From: JBHJGO01 sp050331715
Lineage (GTDB): Bacteria > Cyanobacteriota > Cyanobacteriia > Cyanobacteriales > Microcoleaceae
Direction: 5' to 3'
DNA length: 64,000 nucleotides
Assembly: GCA_050331715.1 (NCBI GenBank)
Contig: JBHJGO010000004.1
Location: forward strand, 1-64,000
In this document: positions 34,237-42,758 of the stretch, one piece after another
Position numbering within the stretch: position 1 is the stretch's first letter
Layout of the letters: the number at the start of each line of letters is the position of its first letter
Notes under the pieces: generated by a model
What the model was told of the DNA's origin: nothing
Seen by the model: only the letters and a program-made list of their open reading frames with translations
The model's database searches: none
Translations under genes and position numbers: made by a program

Positions 34237-34839
34237 TTAACCTTTGCTGGCAGAGGAGGCTTCCTCTTGCTCCAGAATTTCCTCGGGACGGAGGCCCACT
34301 CGCTGAACGTTCTCAGCGACTTCATGGGGTTCAAAGGCATCCTTTGGTAAGTAAGCAAATTCTCGCAATGGCTTCACCATCGGATCATTTGTCACCTTGT
34401 AAGGCAAGCGTCCTAGTGCAACGTTGTCATAGTTTAGTTCGTGGCGATCATAGGCGGCCAACTCGTACTCCTCTGTCATCGACAGACAGTTGGTCGGACA
34501 ATATTCAACGCAATTTCCGCAGAAAATACAAACCCCAAAATCGATACTGTAGTGCTTCAGTTGCTTTTTCTTGGCGGGCTTGTTGAACTCCCAATCCACA
34601 ACAGGCAGATTGATGGGGCAAACCCGAACACAAACTTCACAGGCAATACACTTATCAAATTCAAAGTGAATCCGGCCTCTGAATCGTTCAGAAGGGATCA
34701 GCTTCTCATAGGGATACTGGACGGTTACCGGACGGCGCTGCATATGGTCGAAGGTTACGGACAATCCCTGACCAATATACTTAGCGGCTTGAAATGCGTC
34801 TTTCGCGTAGTCTGTAACTTGATTGAGGAACTTTAGCAT
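34237..34839 (-). CDS. ndhI: NAD(P)H-quinone oxidoreductase subunit I
   Basis: A 200-residue peripheral subunit carrying two 4Fe-4S clusters in the NDH-1 electron path. Both ferredoxin-type motifs are intact: CIACEVCVRVCPINLP and CIFCGNCVEYCPTNCLS. The N-terminal amphipathic part (YIGQGLSVTFDHMQRRPVTV) contacts the membrane arm. The acidic C-terminal tail (EEILEQEEASSASKG) is typical of cyanobacteria. Third from the end of a minus-strand operon, 41 nt behind ndhA. Confidence 0.96.
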   Translation of the reverse strand: MLKFLNQVTDYAKDAFQAAKYIGQGLSVTFDHMQRRPVTVQYPYEKLIPSERFRGRIHFEFDKCIACEVCVRVCPINLPVVDWEFNKPAKKKQLKHYSIDFGVCIFCGNCVEYCPTNCLSMTEEYELAAYDRHELNYDNVALGRLPYKVTNDPMVKPLREFAYLPKDAFEPHEVAENVQRVGLRPEEILEQEEASSASKG

Positions 34840-34880
34840 GGGATTCTCCCGTTAAAACAGCAAAGAAGAAATCTGAAACA

Positions 34881-35999
34881 CTAACCACCAAAAGCAATCG
34901 GGAAGGCGAGTTTTAATCCAGCGGTCAACAACAAATTAACCAGCGCAATGGGCAGCAGAATCTTCCATCCTAGATCCAGCAATTGGTCGATCCGAACCCG
35001 AGGGACTGTCCAACGTAGCAAGATCGCAGTGAAGACCAGTAAGTAGGCTTTGAAAATCGTCATGACGATTCCTAGAGAACCCGTAATCACCTGAAGCCAA
35101 GGGGTGGACTCGCTCACACCAATCCAGTCTGCGATTAAGCTCACAGGAATAGGAAATTCCCACCCCCCCAAGTACAGTACAGCAACTAACAAGGAGGAAA
35201 GCACCAGATTAACGTAGGATGCCAGGTAATAGAGCGCGAACTTCATCCCGGCATACTCTGTCTGATATCCCGCAACTAATTCTTCCTCTGCTTCTGGTAG
35301 GTCAAAAGGAATCCGCTCACATTCTGCCAAAACCGCAATCCAGAAAATTGCAAAGCCAACGGGCTGTCGCCAAATATTCCAACCCAGCAACCCATAACCC
35401 GCTTGCTGCTCAACGATATCAACCGTGCTAAGACTGTTCGACATCATCACAACAGCCAAAACAGCCAAGGCCAGGGGAATCTCGTAACTGATAGACTGGG
35501 CAGCCGCTCGCAGTCCACCCAGTAGAGAGTACTTATTGTTTGAGGCGTAGCCTGACATCAGTAACCCGATGGGCTGAACACTGGACAATGCAATCCAGAG
35601 GAAAATCGCTGTTCCCAGATTGGCAATCACCATATTCTGGCCAAAAGGGACAATCAAATAGGACAAAAACACTGGGATTGTGACAATGATTGGCCCCAGT
35701 GTGAACAGTAGTGAATCAGCCTTGTTTGGAACGATGTCCTCCTTCAGCAGGAGCTTAACTCCGTCTGCCACAGGCGCTAGAATTCCCAAAGGGCCAATAA
35801 ACTCTGGGCCAATTCGCTGCTGGGCCGCAGCTGAAATCTTTCGCTCCAGCCATACACTTGCCAACACACCAACTGTCGCAGCGACTAGCATCAATCCCAT
35901 GGGAAATGGCATCCACAGAGACTTAGCTGCACCGGAGGGGATACCGAAATCCGTGAGAATCTGAATGAAACTTCCTTGTAAATCTATTCCTGGGTTCAT
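34881..35999 (-). CDS. ndhA: NAD(P)H-quinone oxidoreductase subunit 1
   Basis: A 372-residue membrane subunit (NuoH homologue) that forms the quinone-binding interface of NDH-1. It has eight helices, with QRIGPEFIGPLGILAPVADG and the acidic loop ECERIPFDLPEAEEELVAGY that lines the quinone channel. I chose ATG at 35999 (MNPGIDLQGSF), the family start; the frame is open 21 codons further upstream. First gene of ndhA-I-G-E. Confidence 0.96.
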   Translation of the reverse strand: MNPGIDLQGSFIQILTDFGIPSGAAKSLWMPFPMGLMLVAATVGVLASVWLERKISAAAQQRIGPEFIGPLGILAPVADGVKLLLKEDIVPNKADSLLFTLGPIIVTIPVFLSYLIVPFGQNMVIANLGTAIFLWIALSSVQPIGLLMSGYASNNKYSLLGGLRAAAQSISYEIPLALAVLAVVMMSNSLSTVDIVEQQAGYGLLGWNIWRQPVGFAIFWIAVLAECERIPFDLPEAEEELVAGYQTEYAGMKFALYYLASYVNLVLSSLLVAVLYLGGWEFPIPVSLIADWIGVSESTPWLQVITGSLGIVMTIFKAYLLVFTAILLRWTVPRVRIDQLLDLGWKILLPIALVNLLLTAGLKLAFPIAFGG

Positions 36000-36113
36000 G
36001 AAGCTTAACTCGTCAAAATAGGAGAACTCGCTGTAAAGATTTCTTAAAAACTTTGTCCTCAATAGTATAGCGGTCTGCCATCCCCAAAATATACCACCTG
36101 AGCCAGATTAAGC

Positions 36114-38054
36114 TTAATCACTGCTGGCTTCGGCTGGGAGGGGTTCTGTCTCATCACGGGTTGCTGCCAGTTTGGGAATTGGAACTTCTTCAACGATTGG
36201 CTGCTTTTCCAGAACCAGCATGTTTGTCTGAGAACCGGAGAGACGCTTTAGTAACTTTGGCTTTGGATCGTGGAGTAAGTAAATGATGCGATCGCCCAGT
36301 TGCCAAACCTCCGATGCCGGAATCACCTGAAAGCTGCCTTGACGTTCAATCAGCAACGGTATCAGTTCTCCAGAACGAATCAGGGCCTTGAGATGGGCCC
36401 GCTGAAATTCTAGTCCAGGTTGTTTCAGCACAGTTTCACCCAGTTTGACCTCCTGATCGCTCAGGTACTGATTCCACTGCTTCAGCGGTAAATCAGGAAT
36501 AAACGCTTGCTGTACCTTATCGACCTTGGTTGTTTCGGCTTCGCGTGGATAAAGGGCCAAAACCCTAGGCGGTTTAAATTCTTCTGCTGCCCGTTCAGAC
36601 AGCACCAGATTTACCTCTCCATTTGAGGTGATTGCTAGAAAGGTACCAATCGATTGCAGCCCCGCTTCTTCCAAAACATTTGTATCTAAAGCACTGCTGC
36701 GGTAGACCCGTAGCCCTTCCGCCTTAGCCTGCTTGCAAGCTTCTGGATCCGTATCAATAATGACAACGGATTCCCCCCGTTCTTGAAATAATCGACCAAT
36801 CAAGCGACTAATGGGATGAGAGCCGACAATCACTGCACCTCTAGCTGAACTGGAGGTAATGCCCAGAAAATTCGCCATCCATCGGGCCGTTAGGCCCTGA
36901 ATCACAACGGTAATGATAATTGTGAGAAACACCAACGCCTTAATGGCATCCCCACCATTGATTCCCCGCTGAGTTAGCAAAATCGCAAATAGGGAAGATA
37001 CAGATGCAGAAACAATTCCACGGGGTGCAACCCAGGAAACAAAGAGTTTTTGTCGCCAACCCAATGTGCCGTTTAAGGTGCAGAGCCAGACATTCAAAGG
37101 TCGTACCAGCCACATTAGAGCCATGACCGTTAGAACACTTCCCCAACCCAGGGCCACCACACTTTCGAGAGAGAGGTCAGCCGCTAGCAGAATAAACAGG
37201 ACTGAAACCGACAACATCGTTAGTAGTCCCTTGAATCTCAGTAGTTGGCGGATGTCCGGCACACCAACAAATCGCAGCATAATCCCTGCTACCACCGCTG
37301 CCATCAACCCTGATTCACTGGTTATGAATTCTGCCAGACCGAACAACCCCCAGAGCGTTGCCAAAGCCACAAGATTTTTCAAGTCTTCAGAAAGAAACTT
37401 GCCCTGCTTCAAGCTCCATCCCAGCAATGCACCGGCTAAACCGCCAATAGTTGCCCCAACTCCCAGACGAATCAGCAGATCTTGCAACAGAATAACCGGA
37501 TTGGCCCCACCGTTCAGCACAACGTTCAGCACCAGAACGGCCAGAATCGCACCGACCGGATCAATTAAAACCCCTTCTCCCTCTAGCAGCGCGGCAACTC
37601 GCCGATCCACTGAGACTTGCTTCAATAATGGCCCAACCACAGTTGGCCCGGTGACAACGACGAGAGAAGCATAGAGAAAAGCAAGGGGCCAGGGAAACTC
37701 TCCGAGCCAGTGGGCCGCCATTCCACCGCCGACCAAGGTAATCAATGTACCAACTGTAACTAAATTCCGGATGCTGCCGGAGACCTGGCCCAGGGCACGT
37801 AGATCAAGGCTCAGACCTCCCTCAAACAGAATCAAGGCAACGGAGAGGGAAACGATCACTTCCAGACCGACCCCAAGTTCACTTGGGTGGATGACGCCCA
37901 AGCCATCATTTCCCACCAAAATTCCGAAGAGCAGTAAAAAAACAATTGCCGGAACCTTCAAATAGTCCGCCACAACCTGTGCACTAATGCCGCTAGCGAC
38001 TGTAATCACTATTACCAGTGCGATATCAAAAGAGTTTTCCATGGGCGGAGTCAC
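36114..38054 (-). CDS. CPA1-type cation:proton antiporter with RCK domains
   Basis: A 646-residue inner-membrane exchanger. Residues about 1-400 form a Na+/H+ exchanger domain with twelve or so helices, including LFEGGLSLDLRAL, the paired-acidic region EGEGVLIDPVGAILAVLVLN and SWVAPRGIVSASVSSLFA. A TrkA-N (RCK) domain begins at about 405 (GAVIVGSHPISRLIGRLF, VVIIDTDPEACKQAKAEG) and binds nucleotide; a TrkA-C-like domain follows near 540-610. Such domains tie transport to ligand or redox state. A second, unrelated-type antiporter is at 17575. Single gene, downstream of ndhA on the same strand but convergent with nothing. Confidence 0.9.
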   Translation of the reverse strand: MTPPMENSFDIALVIVITVASGISAQVVADYLKVPAIVFLLLFGILVGNDGLGVIHPSELGVGLEVIVSLSVALILFEGGLSLDLRALGQVSGSIRNLVTVGTLITLVGGGMAAHWLGEFPWPLAFLYASLVVVTGPTVVGPLLKQVSVDRRVAALLEGEGVLIDPVGAILAVLVLNVVLNGGANPVILLQDLLIRLGVGATIGGLAGALLGWSLKQGKFLSEDLKNLVALATLWGLFGLAEFITSESGLMAAVVAGIMLRFVGVPDIRQLLRFKGLLTMLSVSVLFILLAADLSLESVVALGWGSVLTVMALMWLVRPLNVWLCTLNGTLGWRQKLFVSWVAPRGIVSASVSSLFAILLTQRGINGGDAIKALVFLTIIITVVIQGLTARWMANFLGITSSSARGAVIVGSHPISRLIGRLFQERGESVVIIDTDPEACKQAKAEGLRVYRSSALDTNVLEEAGLQSIGTFLAITSNGEVNLVLSERAAEEFKPPRVLALYPREAETTKVDKVQQAFIPDLPLKQWNQYLSDQEVKLGETVLKQPGLEFQRAHLKALIRSGELIPLLIERQGSFQVIPASEVWQLGDRIIYLLHDPKPKLLKRLSGSQTNMLVLEKQPIVEEVPIPKLAATRDETEPLPAEASSD

Positions 38055-38208
38055 AACGGACTGTTCTCGTTACGGAGGCTCTAACTGGCACTTTAAATTT
38101 GCAAAAACGGCTTGCGACCAGTTGGGCTATTCTAGCAAAGTTGAAGCCAATCAGCCGTGAAATCCTGTAACAAAGACAACTGTTTTGATGACTTAGCTAC
38201 CCTATCTA

Positions 38209-39426
38209 TTACCGCCACAGGCGAGTAAATTCCTCCAGAGTTTCAGGAGAAAGTTGGCTCTCCAGCCATTTCAACGCCGCATCCTGCTTTGGAAGCCCCT
38301 GGTAATACTTTGCAACATTCACTAGCGAAATCGCTTCAGGCTTTGCCGGTGGCGCATTCCATTTGTTCTCAAATTCGATCAAGACATTACTGGGCAACTG
38401 CTGCTCTAGCCAAGCAATAGCCTTAACCTGATTCGGCAATCCCAAATAATACTGCCCTACGTTAATCAGGTTAACCGGAAGGGCCGGAAGTGTGTTTTGA
38501 CCCCGCCACAATCGACTAAACTCTAGCAAGGTTGCTTGAGAAGCTTGTTGTTCTAGCCAGGTCAGGGCATCTTTTTGACTTGTAGTTCCCTTGTATTTCC
38601 TCAGCAGGGCATTGACATCCACAGGAGATTCCGGTGCTGGTGGCACCTCAGCTGCGGCCAGATTCCCTAACAAAGCGGCCCAAGTTTTCAAATCTCCGAC
38701 TCCATCTTGGGGGATTCCCTTCAATTTCTGAAGTTCCACCACGGCCGACTTAGTCCCATTGCCAAAAATGCCATCAACTGGCCCTGGATCAAAGCCTCGC
38801 TGTTTGAGAAGGCCCTGAAATTTCTTCACCTTCTCTCCACTGGTACCAATCACCACATCTTCAAACACATTCACATCTGTACCGCCACCCACACCGGGGA
38901 CAGAACCGCTATCGGTAAATTGCCACAACATCCAACTATCCCATCCCCGAGGAACAATCGGTTGAGCCGCACTGGTGTAGTGGGCGATCCAAAGAGGATA
39001 GTCCGAGAATCGACTGGTATTCAGGCTTTCCCAGAAGCCAGGATAGGTATAGACAATCGGTCGATAGCCAGTTCGTTGTTCGACGGCCTCCAACCATTGG
39101 CCCATTCGATCTAGCAACGTTCCAGCCGACACCCCATCCGTTGTTTCGATATCACACACGGGGGGCAGGTCGCCATCCTCAAGGGAAACGGTATTGAGAA
39201 AATTATCAATTTGGCCTTGAACGCTGCTGCCGGGTCGAAAGAAATGATAAGCTCCTCGGACGAGTCCCTGAGCTTTTATCTGTTCCCAATAGGACGGAAA
39301 AACGTCTGCAACGAAGGTGGCTCCCTCGGTTGCTTTGATGATCGCGAAGGTCATGCCAGCGTCAGCAACGGCCTTCCAATTCACATTCGGCTGCCAGTCA
39401 GAAACATCAATACCTTGATAAGCCAT
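38209..39426 (-). CDS. GH25 lysozyme-like protein with peptidoglycan-binding domain and three C-terminal repeats
   Basis: A 405-residue protein. Residues about 1-190 are a glycoside hydrolase family 25 domain (GIDVSDWQPNVNW, FAIIKATEGATF, GAYHFFRP, and the catalytic acids in CDIETTDG; then WMLWQFTDSG), which cuts the N-acetylmuramic acid-GlcNAc bond of peptidoglycan. A PG_binding_1-type domain follows (about 193-255, LLKQRGFDPGPVDGIFGNGT). The rest holds three repeats of about 42 residues, each ending in a WLE(Q/S)Q...LEF..(L/K)W pattern. No signal peptide is visible at the ATG, which is odd for a wall enzyme. It may be released by lysis or another route, or act on imported material. Not flanked by phage genes. 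Confidence 0.88.
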   Translation of the reverse strand: MAYQGIDVSDWQPNVNWKAVADAGMTFAIIKATEGATFVADVFPSYWEQIKAQGLVRGAYHFFRPGSSVQGQIDNFLNTVSLEDGDLPPVCDIETTDGVSAGTLLDRMGQWLEAVEQRTGYRPIVYTYPGFWESLNTSRFSDYPLWIAHYTSAAQPIVPRGWDSWMLWQFTDSGSVPGVGGGTDVNVFEDVVIGTSGEKVKKFQGLLKQRGFDPGPVDGIFGNGTKSAVVELQKLKGIPQDGVGDLKTWAALLGNLAAAEVPPAPESPVDVNALLRKYKGTTSQKDALTWLEQQASQATLLEFSRLWRGQNTLPALPVNLINVGQYYLGLPNQVKAIAWLEQQLPSNVLIEFENKWNAPPAKPEAISLVNVAKYYQGLPKQDAALKWLESQLSPETLEEFTRLWR

Positions 39427-39577
39427 GGGTCAAAGAGTTAAAGGGCTAGGGACAAACGATAGACACACAAATATTACCGTCAAACATACCTTCTGACTGG
39501 TCTTACATCGAAAAGGTTGAAAGATTGTTTCCTTCTCGTTGATCATAGTCAATAGTAAAAATAGAGGAATTCCTAAC

Positions 39578-40072
39578 GTGTTGAATCGTCGTATCCCGCC
39601 AGCACCAGGTCAAGAATCTGTCTGGGACTATCCCCGACCGCCCCGCCTGGAGGATTCATCGAAGCAAGTCCAGATTGTATTTAATCAGGTTGTGATTGCC
39701 GAAACCCAGCGGGCAAAGCGAGTACTGGAGACTAGCCATCCTCCAGGCTACTACCTGCCACCGGAAGATGTGAAATTGGAGTACTTCACCCAAACCTCTA
39801 AAACATCCTGGTGTGAGTGGAAAGGGCAAGCGAACTACTACACCATTCAGGTGGGCGATCAGCAAGCGGTGAATGTTGCCTGGTATTATCCGGATCCGAC
39901 TGAGCGCTTTCTGAGTCTCAAGAACTACATTGCGGTCTATCCGAGTCGCATGGAGGCTTGCTACATCGATGGTGAAAAGGTACAGGCCCAAGCTGGAGAT
40001 TTTTATGGAGGTTGGATTACTCAGGATATTGTTGGCCCCTTTAAAGGCGGCCCTGGAACCTGGGGATGGTAA
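39578..40072 (+). CDS. DUF427 domain-containing protein
   Basis: A 164-residue cytosolic protein with the DUF427 core: ESVWDYPRPPRLE, VIAETQRAKRVLETSHPPGYYLP, TSWCEWKGQANYYTI, and WYYPDPTERFLSLKNYIAVYP. The domain is common across bacteria; structure is known for relatives but activity is not. I chose GTG at 39578, with AGAGGA 10 nt upstream, since the residues before it are not conserved; the frame is open to a TTG at 39539. It is divergent from the GH25 gene. Confidence 0.88.
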   Translation: MLNRRIPPAPGQESVWDYPRPPRLEDSSKQVQIVFNQVVIAETQRAKRVLETSHPPGYYLPPEDVKLEYFTQTSKTSWCEWKGQANYYTIQVGDQQAVNVAWYYPDPTERFLSLKNYIAVYPSRMEACYIDGEKVQAQAGDFYGGWITQDIVGPFKGGPGTWGW

Positions 40073-40172
40073 TTCGGCCTGCTGAATGTTCTAAACAAAA
40101 TCTAAAGATTATGAGCCTCCATGTTAAAATACGTGAATATTCTGAAAGTTCTGTAGAGAGGTTTGTCGGTTC

Positions 40173-40310
40173 ATGGAAGCTGTGATGTTGCTGGCAAAAT
40201 TGCCTGAGGCCTACTCCATTTTTAGTCCAGTCGTTGATGTTTTGCCCATTATCCCTGTCTTTTTCCTACTCCTTGCCTTTGTTTGGCAAGCTGCGGTTGG
40301 ATTTAGATAA
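40173..40310 (+). CDS. psbK: Photosystem II protein K
   Basis: A 45-residue precursor of a single-helix photosystem II core subunit. The first about eight residues (MEAVMLLA) are removed in the mature protein, leaving KLPEAYSIFSPVVDVLPIIP and the helix FFLLLAFVWQAAVGFR. PsbK sits near CP43 and helps bind plastoquinone and carotenoid. It is too short for many gene callers. A GAGAGG ribosome site lies upstream, and a hairpin terminator is at 40403. Confidence 0.95.
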   Translation: MEAVMLLAKLPEAYSIFSPVVDVLPIIPVFFLLLAFVWQAAVGFR

Positions 40311-40352
40311 GTGAATTTGGATCTGTGAATTTGGATCTGTGAATTTAGATCA
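40311..40352. repeat. 14-bp unit repeated three times after psbK
   Basis: GTGAATTTGGATCT at 40311-40324 and 40325-40338, and GTGAATTTAGATCA at 40339-40352. It starts directly after the psbK stop codon. Slippage-type tandem repeat. Confidence 0.85.
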
Positions 40353-40402
40353 GTTGATCATCTTTTAAGAAAACAAAGTTTAGATTTTTAACTGTGTTGT
40401 TG

Positions 40403-40426
40403 TTCCCCAGTCAACTCGTTGGGGAA
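40403..40426 (+). terminator. Hairpin terminator of psbK
   Basis: TTCCCCA (40403-40409) pairs with TGGGGAA (40420-40426), followed by TCTTTCT. It lies 41 nt upstream of the next gene's start, so that gene's promoter must overlap it or attenuation is possible. Confidence 0.6.
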
Positions 40427-40467
40427 TCTTTCTGTGTCAAAGCATATTTTATGGAGTTTTTTATCCG

Positions 40468-41673
40468 ATGGAACCCCGTCAGGATTTTCAGGGCATGCAA
40501 ACCACGGCAATTCATGCAGGTGAACAACCTGATCTCGCATTTCGAGCCTCTTCTCCTAACATTGTGATGGCATCCTCCTTCGTGATGGATGCTGACATGC
40601 CTTTCTCGCCGGAAAGTTTTCAGGAACAGACGACATTTTTCTACACCCGTGAAGGGAACCCCACCATTCAACAGCTTGAGCAAAAGTTAGCCGCATTAGA
40701 AAACGCTGAAGCGTGCATTGCCTTTAGCAGCGGTATGGCAGCGATTTCAGCACTGATGTTTCATCTGCTGAAGGCCGGTGATCACCTTGTGATGAGCGAC
40801 GTTGCCTATGTGGGGGCGGCTGAGTTGATGAAGGGATTAATTCCCCAGCTTGGCATTGAGGTGACACGGGTCAATACAACAGACCTAGAGGCGTTAGAAG
40901 CGGCAATTCTGCCGCATACAAAACTGGTTCATATTGAAACGCCCTGTAACCCCATTGTCAGATTGTCAGATATTCGAGCGATCGCTGAAATCACCCATGC
41001 TGCGGGAGCAAAGTTATCCGTTGATTCGACCTTTGCGACACCCGTTGCAACCCGACCAATAAACTTGGGTGCAGATTTTGTAGTTCATTCCCTCACTAAA
41101 TATCTCTGTGGACACGGAGATGCTATGGGAGGAGCAGTATTGGGTACGAAGGATGAAATATCGGGTCTTAGCAAGATACGAATTCATCTAGGGGGTGTGA
41201 TCAGCCCGTTTAATGCCTGGCTGATTATGCGAGGCATCACAACACTGCCCCTTCGGATGAAAGCCCACGCAGACAATGCCCTGAAAGTTGCGCGTTTTCT
41301 TGAAACTTTGCCCCAAGTCAAACAAGTAATTTATCCTGGCCTTCCCTCCCATCCACAGCACGAGTTGGCGCAACGGCAGATGGATAACTATTCAGGCATG
41401 GTGACTTTCCAAACTCAAAATCCCCTGGCCCTCGCTCGAGCCTTTGCTGAACACTTGCAGGTGATTCACTATGCCGTTTCACTCGGCCATCAGCGAAGCT
41501 TGATCTATTACATTGCAACCCAGGAAATATTGGAAACGTCTTTTGCACTCAACGAAGCACAAAGGGCTGATTACCGAGATTTTGCAGGAGATGGGGTATT
41601 TCGATTTTCAGTGGGCCTTGAAGATGCCGAAGATATCTGCAAGGATCTGGAGTTATCAATGCAGAAGGCGTAA
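40468..41673 (+). CDS. PLP-dependent Cys/Met metabolism enzyme (cystathionine gamma-synthase/lyase family)
   Basis: A 401-residue cytosolic enzyme. Family blocks: TTAIHAGEQPD at the N terminus, FFYTREGNPTIQQLEQKLAA with the phosphate-binding Tyr-Thr-Arg, SGMAAISALMF, HIETPCNPIVRLSD, and SLTKYLCGHGDAMGG carrying the PLP-binding Lys. The family covers cystathionine gamma-synthase, methionine and cystathionine gamma-lyases; motif inspection does not decide among them. A stretch near the C terminus (VSLGHQRSLIYYI) is a subfamily feature. It sits between psbK and the 5S rRNA gene and has no sulfur-metabolism neighbours. Confidence 0.88.
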   Translation: MEPRQDFQGMQTTAIHAGEQPDLAFRASSPNIVMASSFVMDADMPFSPESFQEQTTFFYTREGNPTIQQLEQKLAALENAEACIAFSSGMAAISALMFHLLKAGDHLVMSDVAYVGAAELMKGLIPQLGIEVTRVNTTDLEALEAAILPHTKLVHIETPCNPIVRLSDIRAIAEITHAAGAKLSVDSTFATPVATRPINLGADFVVHSLTKYLCGHGDAMGGAVLGTKDEISGLSKIRIHLGGVISPFNAWLIMRGITTLPLRMKAHADNALKVARFLETLPQVKQVIYPGLPSHPQHELAQRQMDNYSGMVTFQTQNPLALARAFAEHLQVIHYAVSLGHQRSLIYYIATQEILETSFALNEAQRADYRDFAGDGVFRFSVGLEDAEDICKDLELSMQKA

Positions 41674-41701
41674 CTGATCCCTAAAAAATTTAGAATAGGG
41701 G

Positions 41702-41730
41702 TTGACATTTCTGGAAAAAGCAAGCATACT
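41702..41730 (+). promoter_or_regulatory. Sigma70-type promoter upstream of the 5S rRNA gene
   Basis: TTGACA at 41702-41707, a 17-nt spacer, and CATACT at 41725-41730. Transcription would start about 75 nt upstream of the 5S gene, consistent with an independently transcribed, processed 5S precursor. Confidence 0.6.
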
Positions 41731-41813
41731 TGTAAGAGTGGTCGAAACAAGGAGAAGCATTTGATTCTCTTCAACACCACATTTTCAGAGAGACCTAAAG
41801 TAATTTAAGGCTT

Positions 41814-41931
41814 TTCTGGTGTCTAAGGCTCAGTGGAACCACACAGATCCATCCCGAACTCGGATCTGAAACGCTGACACGGCGAAGATACTTGGTGGGT
41901 AGCTGCCCGGGAAAATAGCACGATGCCAGGA
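41814..41931 (+). rRNA. rrf: 5S ribosomal RNA, isolated copy
   Basis: About 118 nt. The ends TTCTGGTGTC and GATGCCAGGA pair to give the 10-bp helix I. Internal conserved segments are GTGGAACCACACAGATCCAT, CCCGAACTC, CTGAAAC, and GGGTAGCTGCCCGGGAAAATAG. No 16S, 23S or tRNA gene is near, so it is an orphan copy outside a rRNA operon. It has a good promoter upstream and a terminator hairpin at 41943, which argues it is a functional unit and not a dead fragment. Confidence 0.92.
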
Positions 41932-41942
41932 TAAATATAGTT

Positions 41943-41976
41943 AAGGCTCCTTCACTCGATTCAGAGAAGGGGCTTT
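41943..41976 (+). terminator. Terminator hairpin after the 5S rRNA gene
   Basis: AAGGCTCCTTC (41943-41953) pairs with GAAGGGGCTTT (41966-41976), including two G-U pairs, then AACTTTTAAG. Confidence 0.65.
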
Positions 41977-41997
41977 AACTTTTAAGAGACTGTTTTA

Positions 41998-42023
41998 AAA
42001 CAATGATTTGAAACAATGATTTG
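41998..42023. repeat. 13-bp tandem duplication
   Basis: AAACAATGATTTG at 41998-42010 and again at 42011-42023, upstream of the Uma2 start. Confidence 0.8.
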
Positions 42024-42065
42024 AAGCAATTATTAGGTGTCCAGTCCATTAAACTTGATGCGGTA

Positions 42066-42758
42066 ATGAGTTTTGCTAACCCAAAACCTGCGGTAATTCC
42101 AATTCTTGAAAACGGCGATCGCCTGACTCGGATCGAGTTTGAACGTCGCTACGCAGCGATGCCTGAGCTGAAGAAAGCAGAGTTGATTGAGGGAATTGTC
42201 TACGTGCCTGCGGCTTTAAGATATCGCAAACATGGTAAACCCCACAGCAACATCATACTTTGGCTCGGAACCTATGAAGTGGCAACCCCTGGTGTAGAAG
42301 CTGCTGACAATGCCACGATTCGCCTCGACCTGGACAACGCTCCCCAACCCGATGCCCTGCTCCGAATTGATGAAGCCCATAGAGGACAATCTCAAATCAG
42401 TGAGGATGACTATGTAGAAGGCGCACCAGAACTGATTGTTGAAATCGCTTCCAGTAGTGCCTCCTACGATTTATATGACAAACTCAGGGTTTATCGCCGC
42501 AACCAGGTTCAGGAATATATCGTATGGCGAGTAGAAGATCGTGCTGTGGATTGGTTTAGCTTGCAAGCTGGAGAATACGTCGCCTTAAAACCTGACTCCG
42601 TAGGTGTCATCCAGAGCCGAACTTTTCCAGGTTTAAATCTCCAGATAGATGCGTTATTGGCTGGGAACCTAGCGCAGGTTTTAGCCACTCTGCAACGGGG
42701 AATTGCCAGTGATGAGCATCAGGAGTTTGTGGAAAAGCTCGCTAGCTGCTCTACTTAG
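42066..42758 (+). CDS. Uma2 family endonuclease-like protein (DUF820)
   Basis: A 230-residue protein of the Uma2/DUF820 family. Seen: LTRIEFERRYAAMPELKKAE and LIEGIVYVPAALR, then the acidic core with QPDALLRID, VEGAPELIVEIASSSASYD and DKLRVYRRNQVQEYIVW, matching the PD-(D/E)XK nuclease-like site. Role unknown; nuclease activity is inferred from the fold. I chose ATG at 42066; the frame opens at 42021. It overlaps the stop of the convergent RDD/pentapeptide gene by 8 nt. It is only distantly similar to the other Uma2 gene at 14190. Confidence 0.88.
   Translation: MSFANPKPAVIPILENGDRLTRIEFERRYAAMPELKKAELIEGIVYVPAALRYRKHGKPHSNIILWLGTYEVATPGVEAADNATIRLDLDNAPQPDALLRIDEAHRGQSQISEDDYVEGAPELIVEIASSSASYDLYDKLRVYRRNQVQEYIVWRVEDRAVDWFSLQAGEYVALKPDSVGVIQSRTFPGLNLQIDALLAGNLAQVLATLQRGIASDEHQEFVEKLASCST

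Noticed and set aside
37066..37674. Long 202-residue open frame on the plus strand within the RCK antiporter.
   Set aside because: Antisense shadow of a well-conserved gene, with Thr/Arg/Ser-rich low-complexity translation and no family match.
38209..39426. Prophage lysis gene.
   Set aside because: No phage structural, integrase or holin genes are nearby; neighbours are ordinary cyanobacterial chromosome genes.
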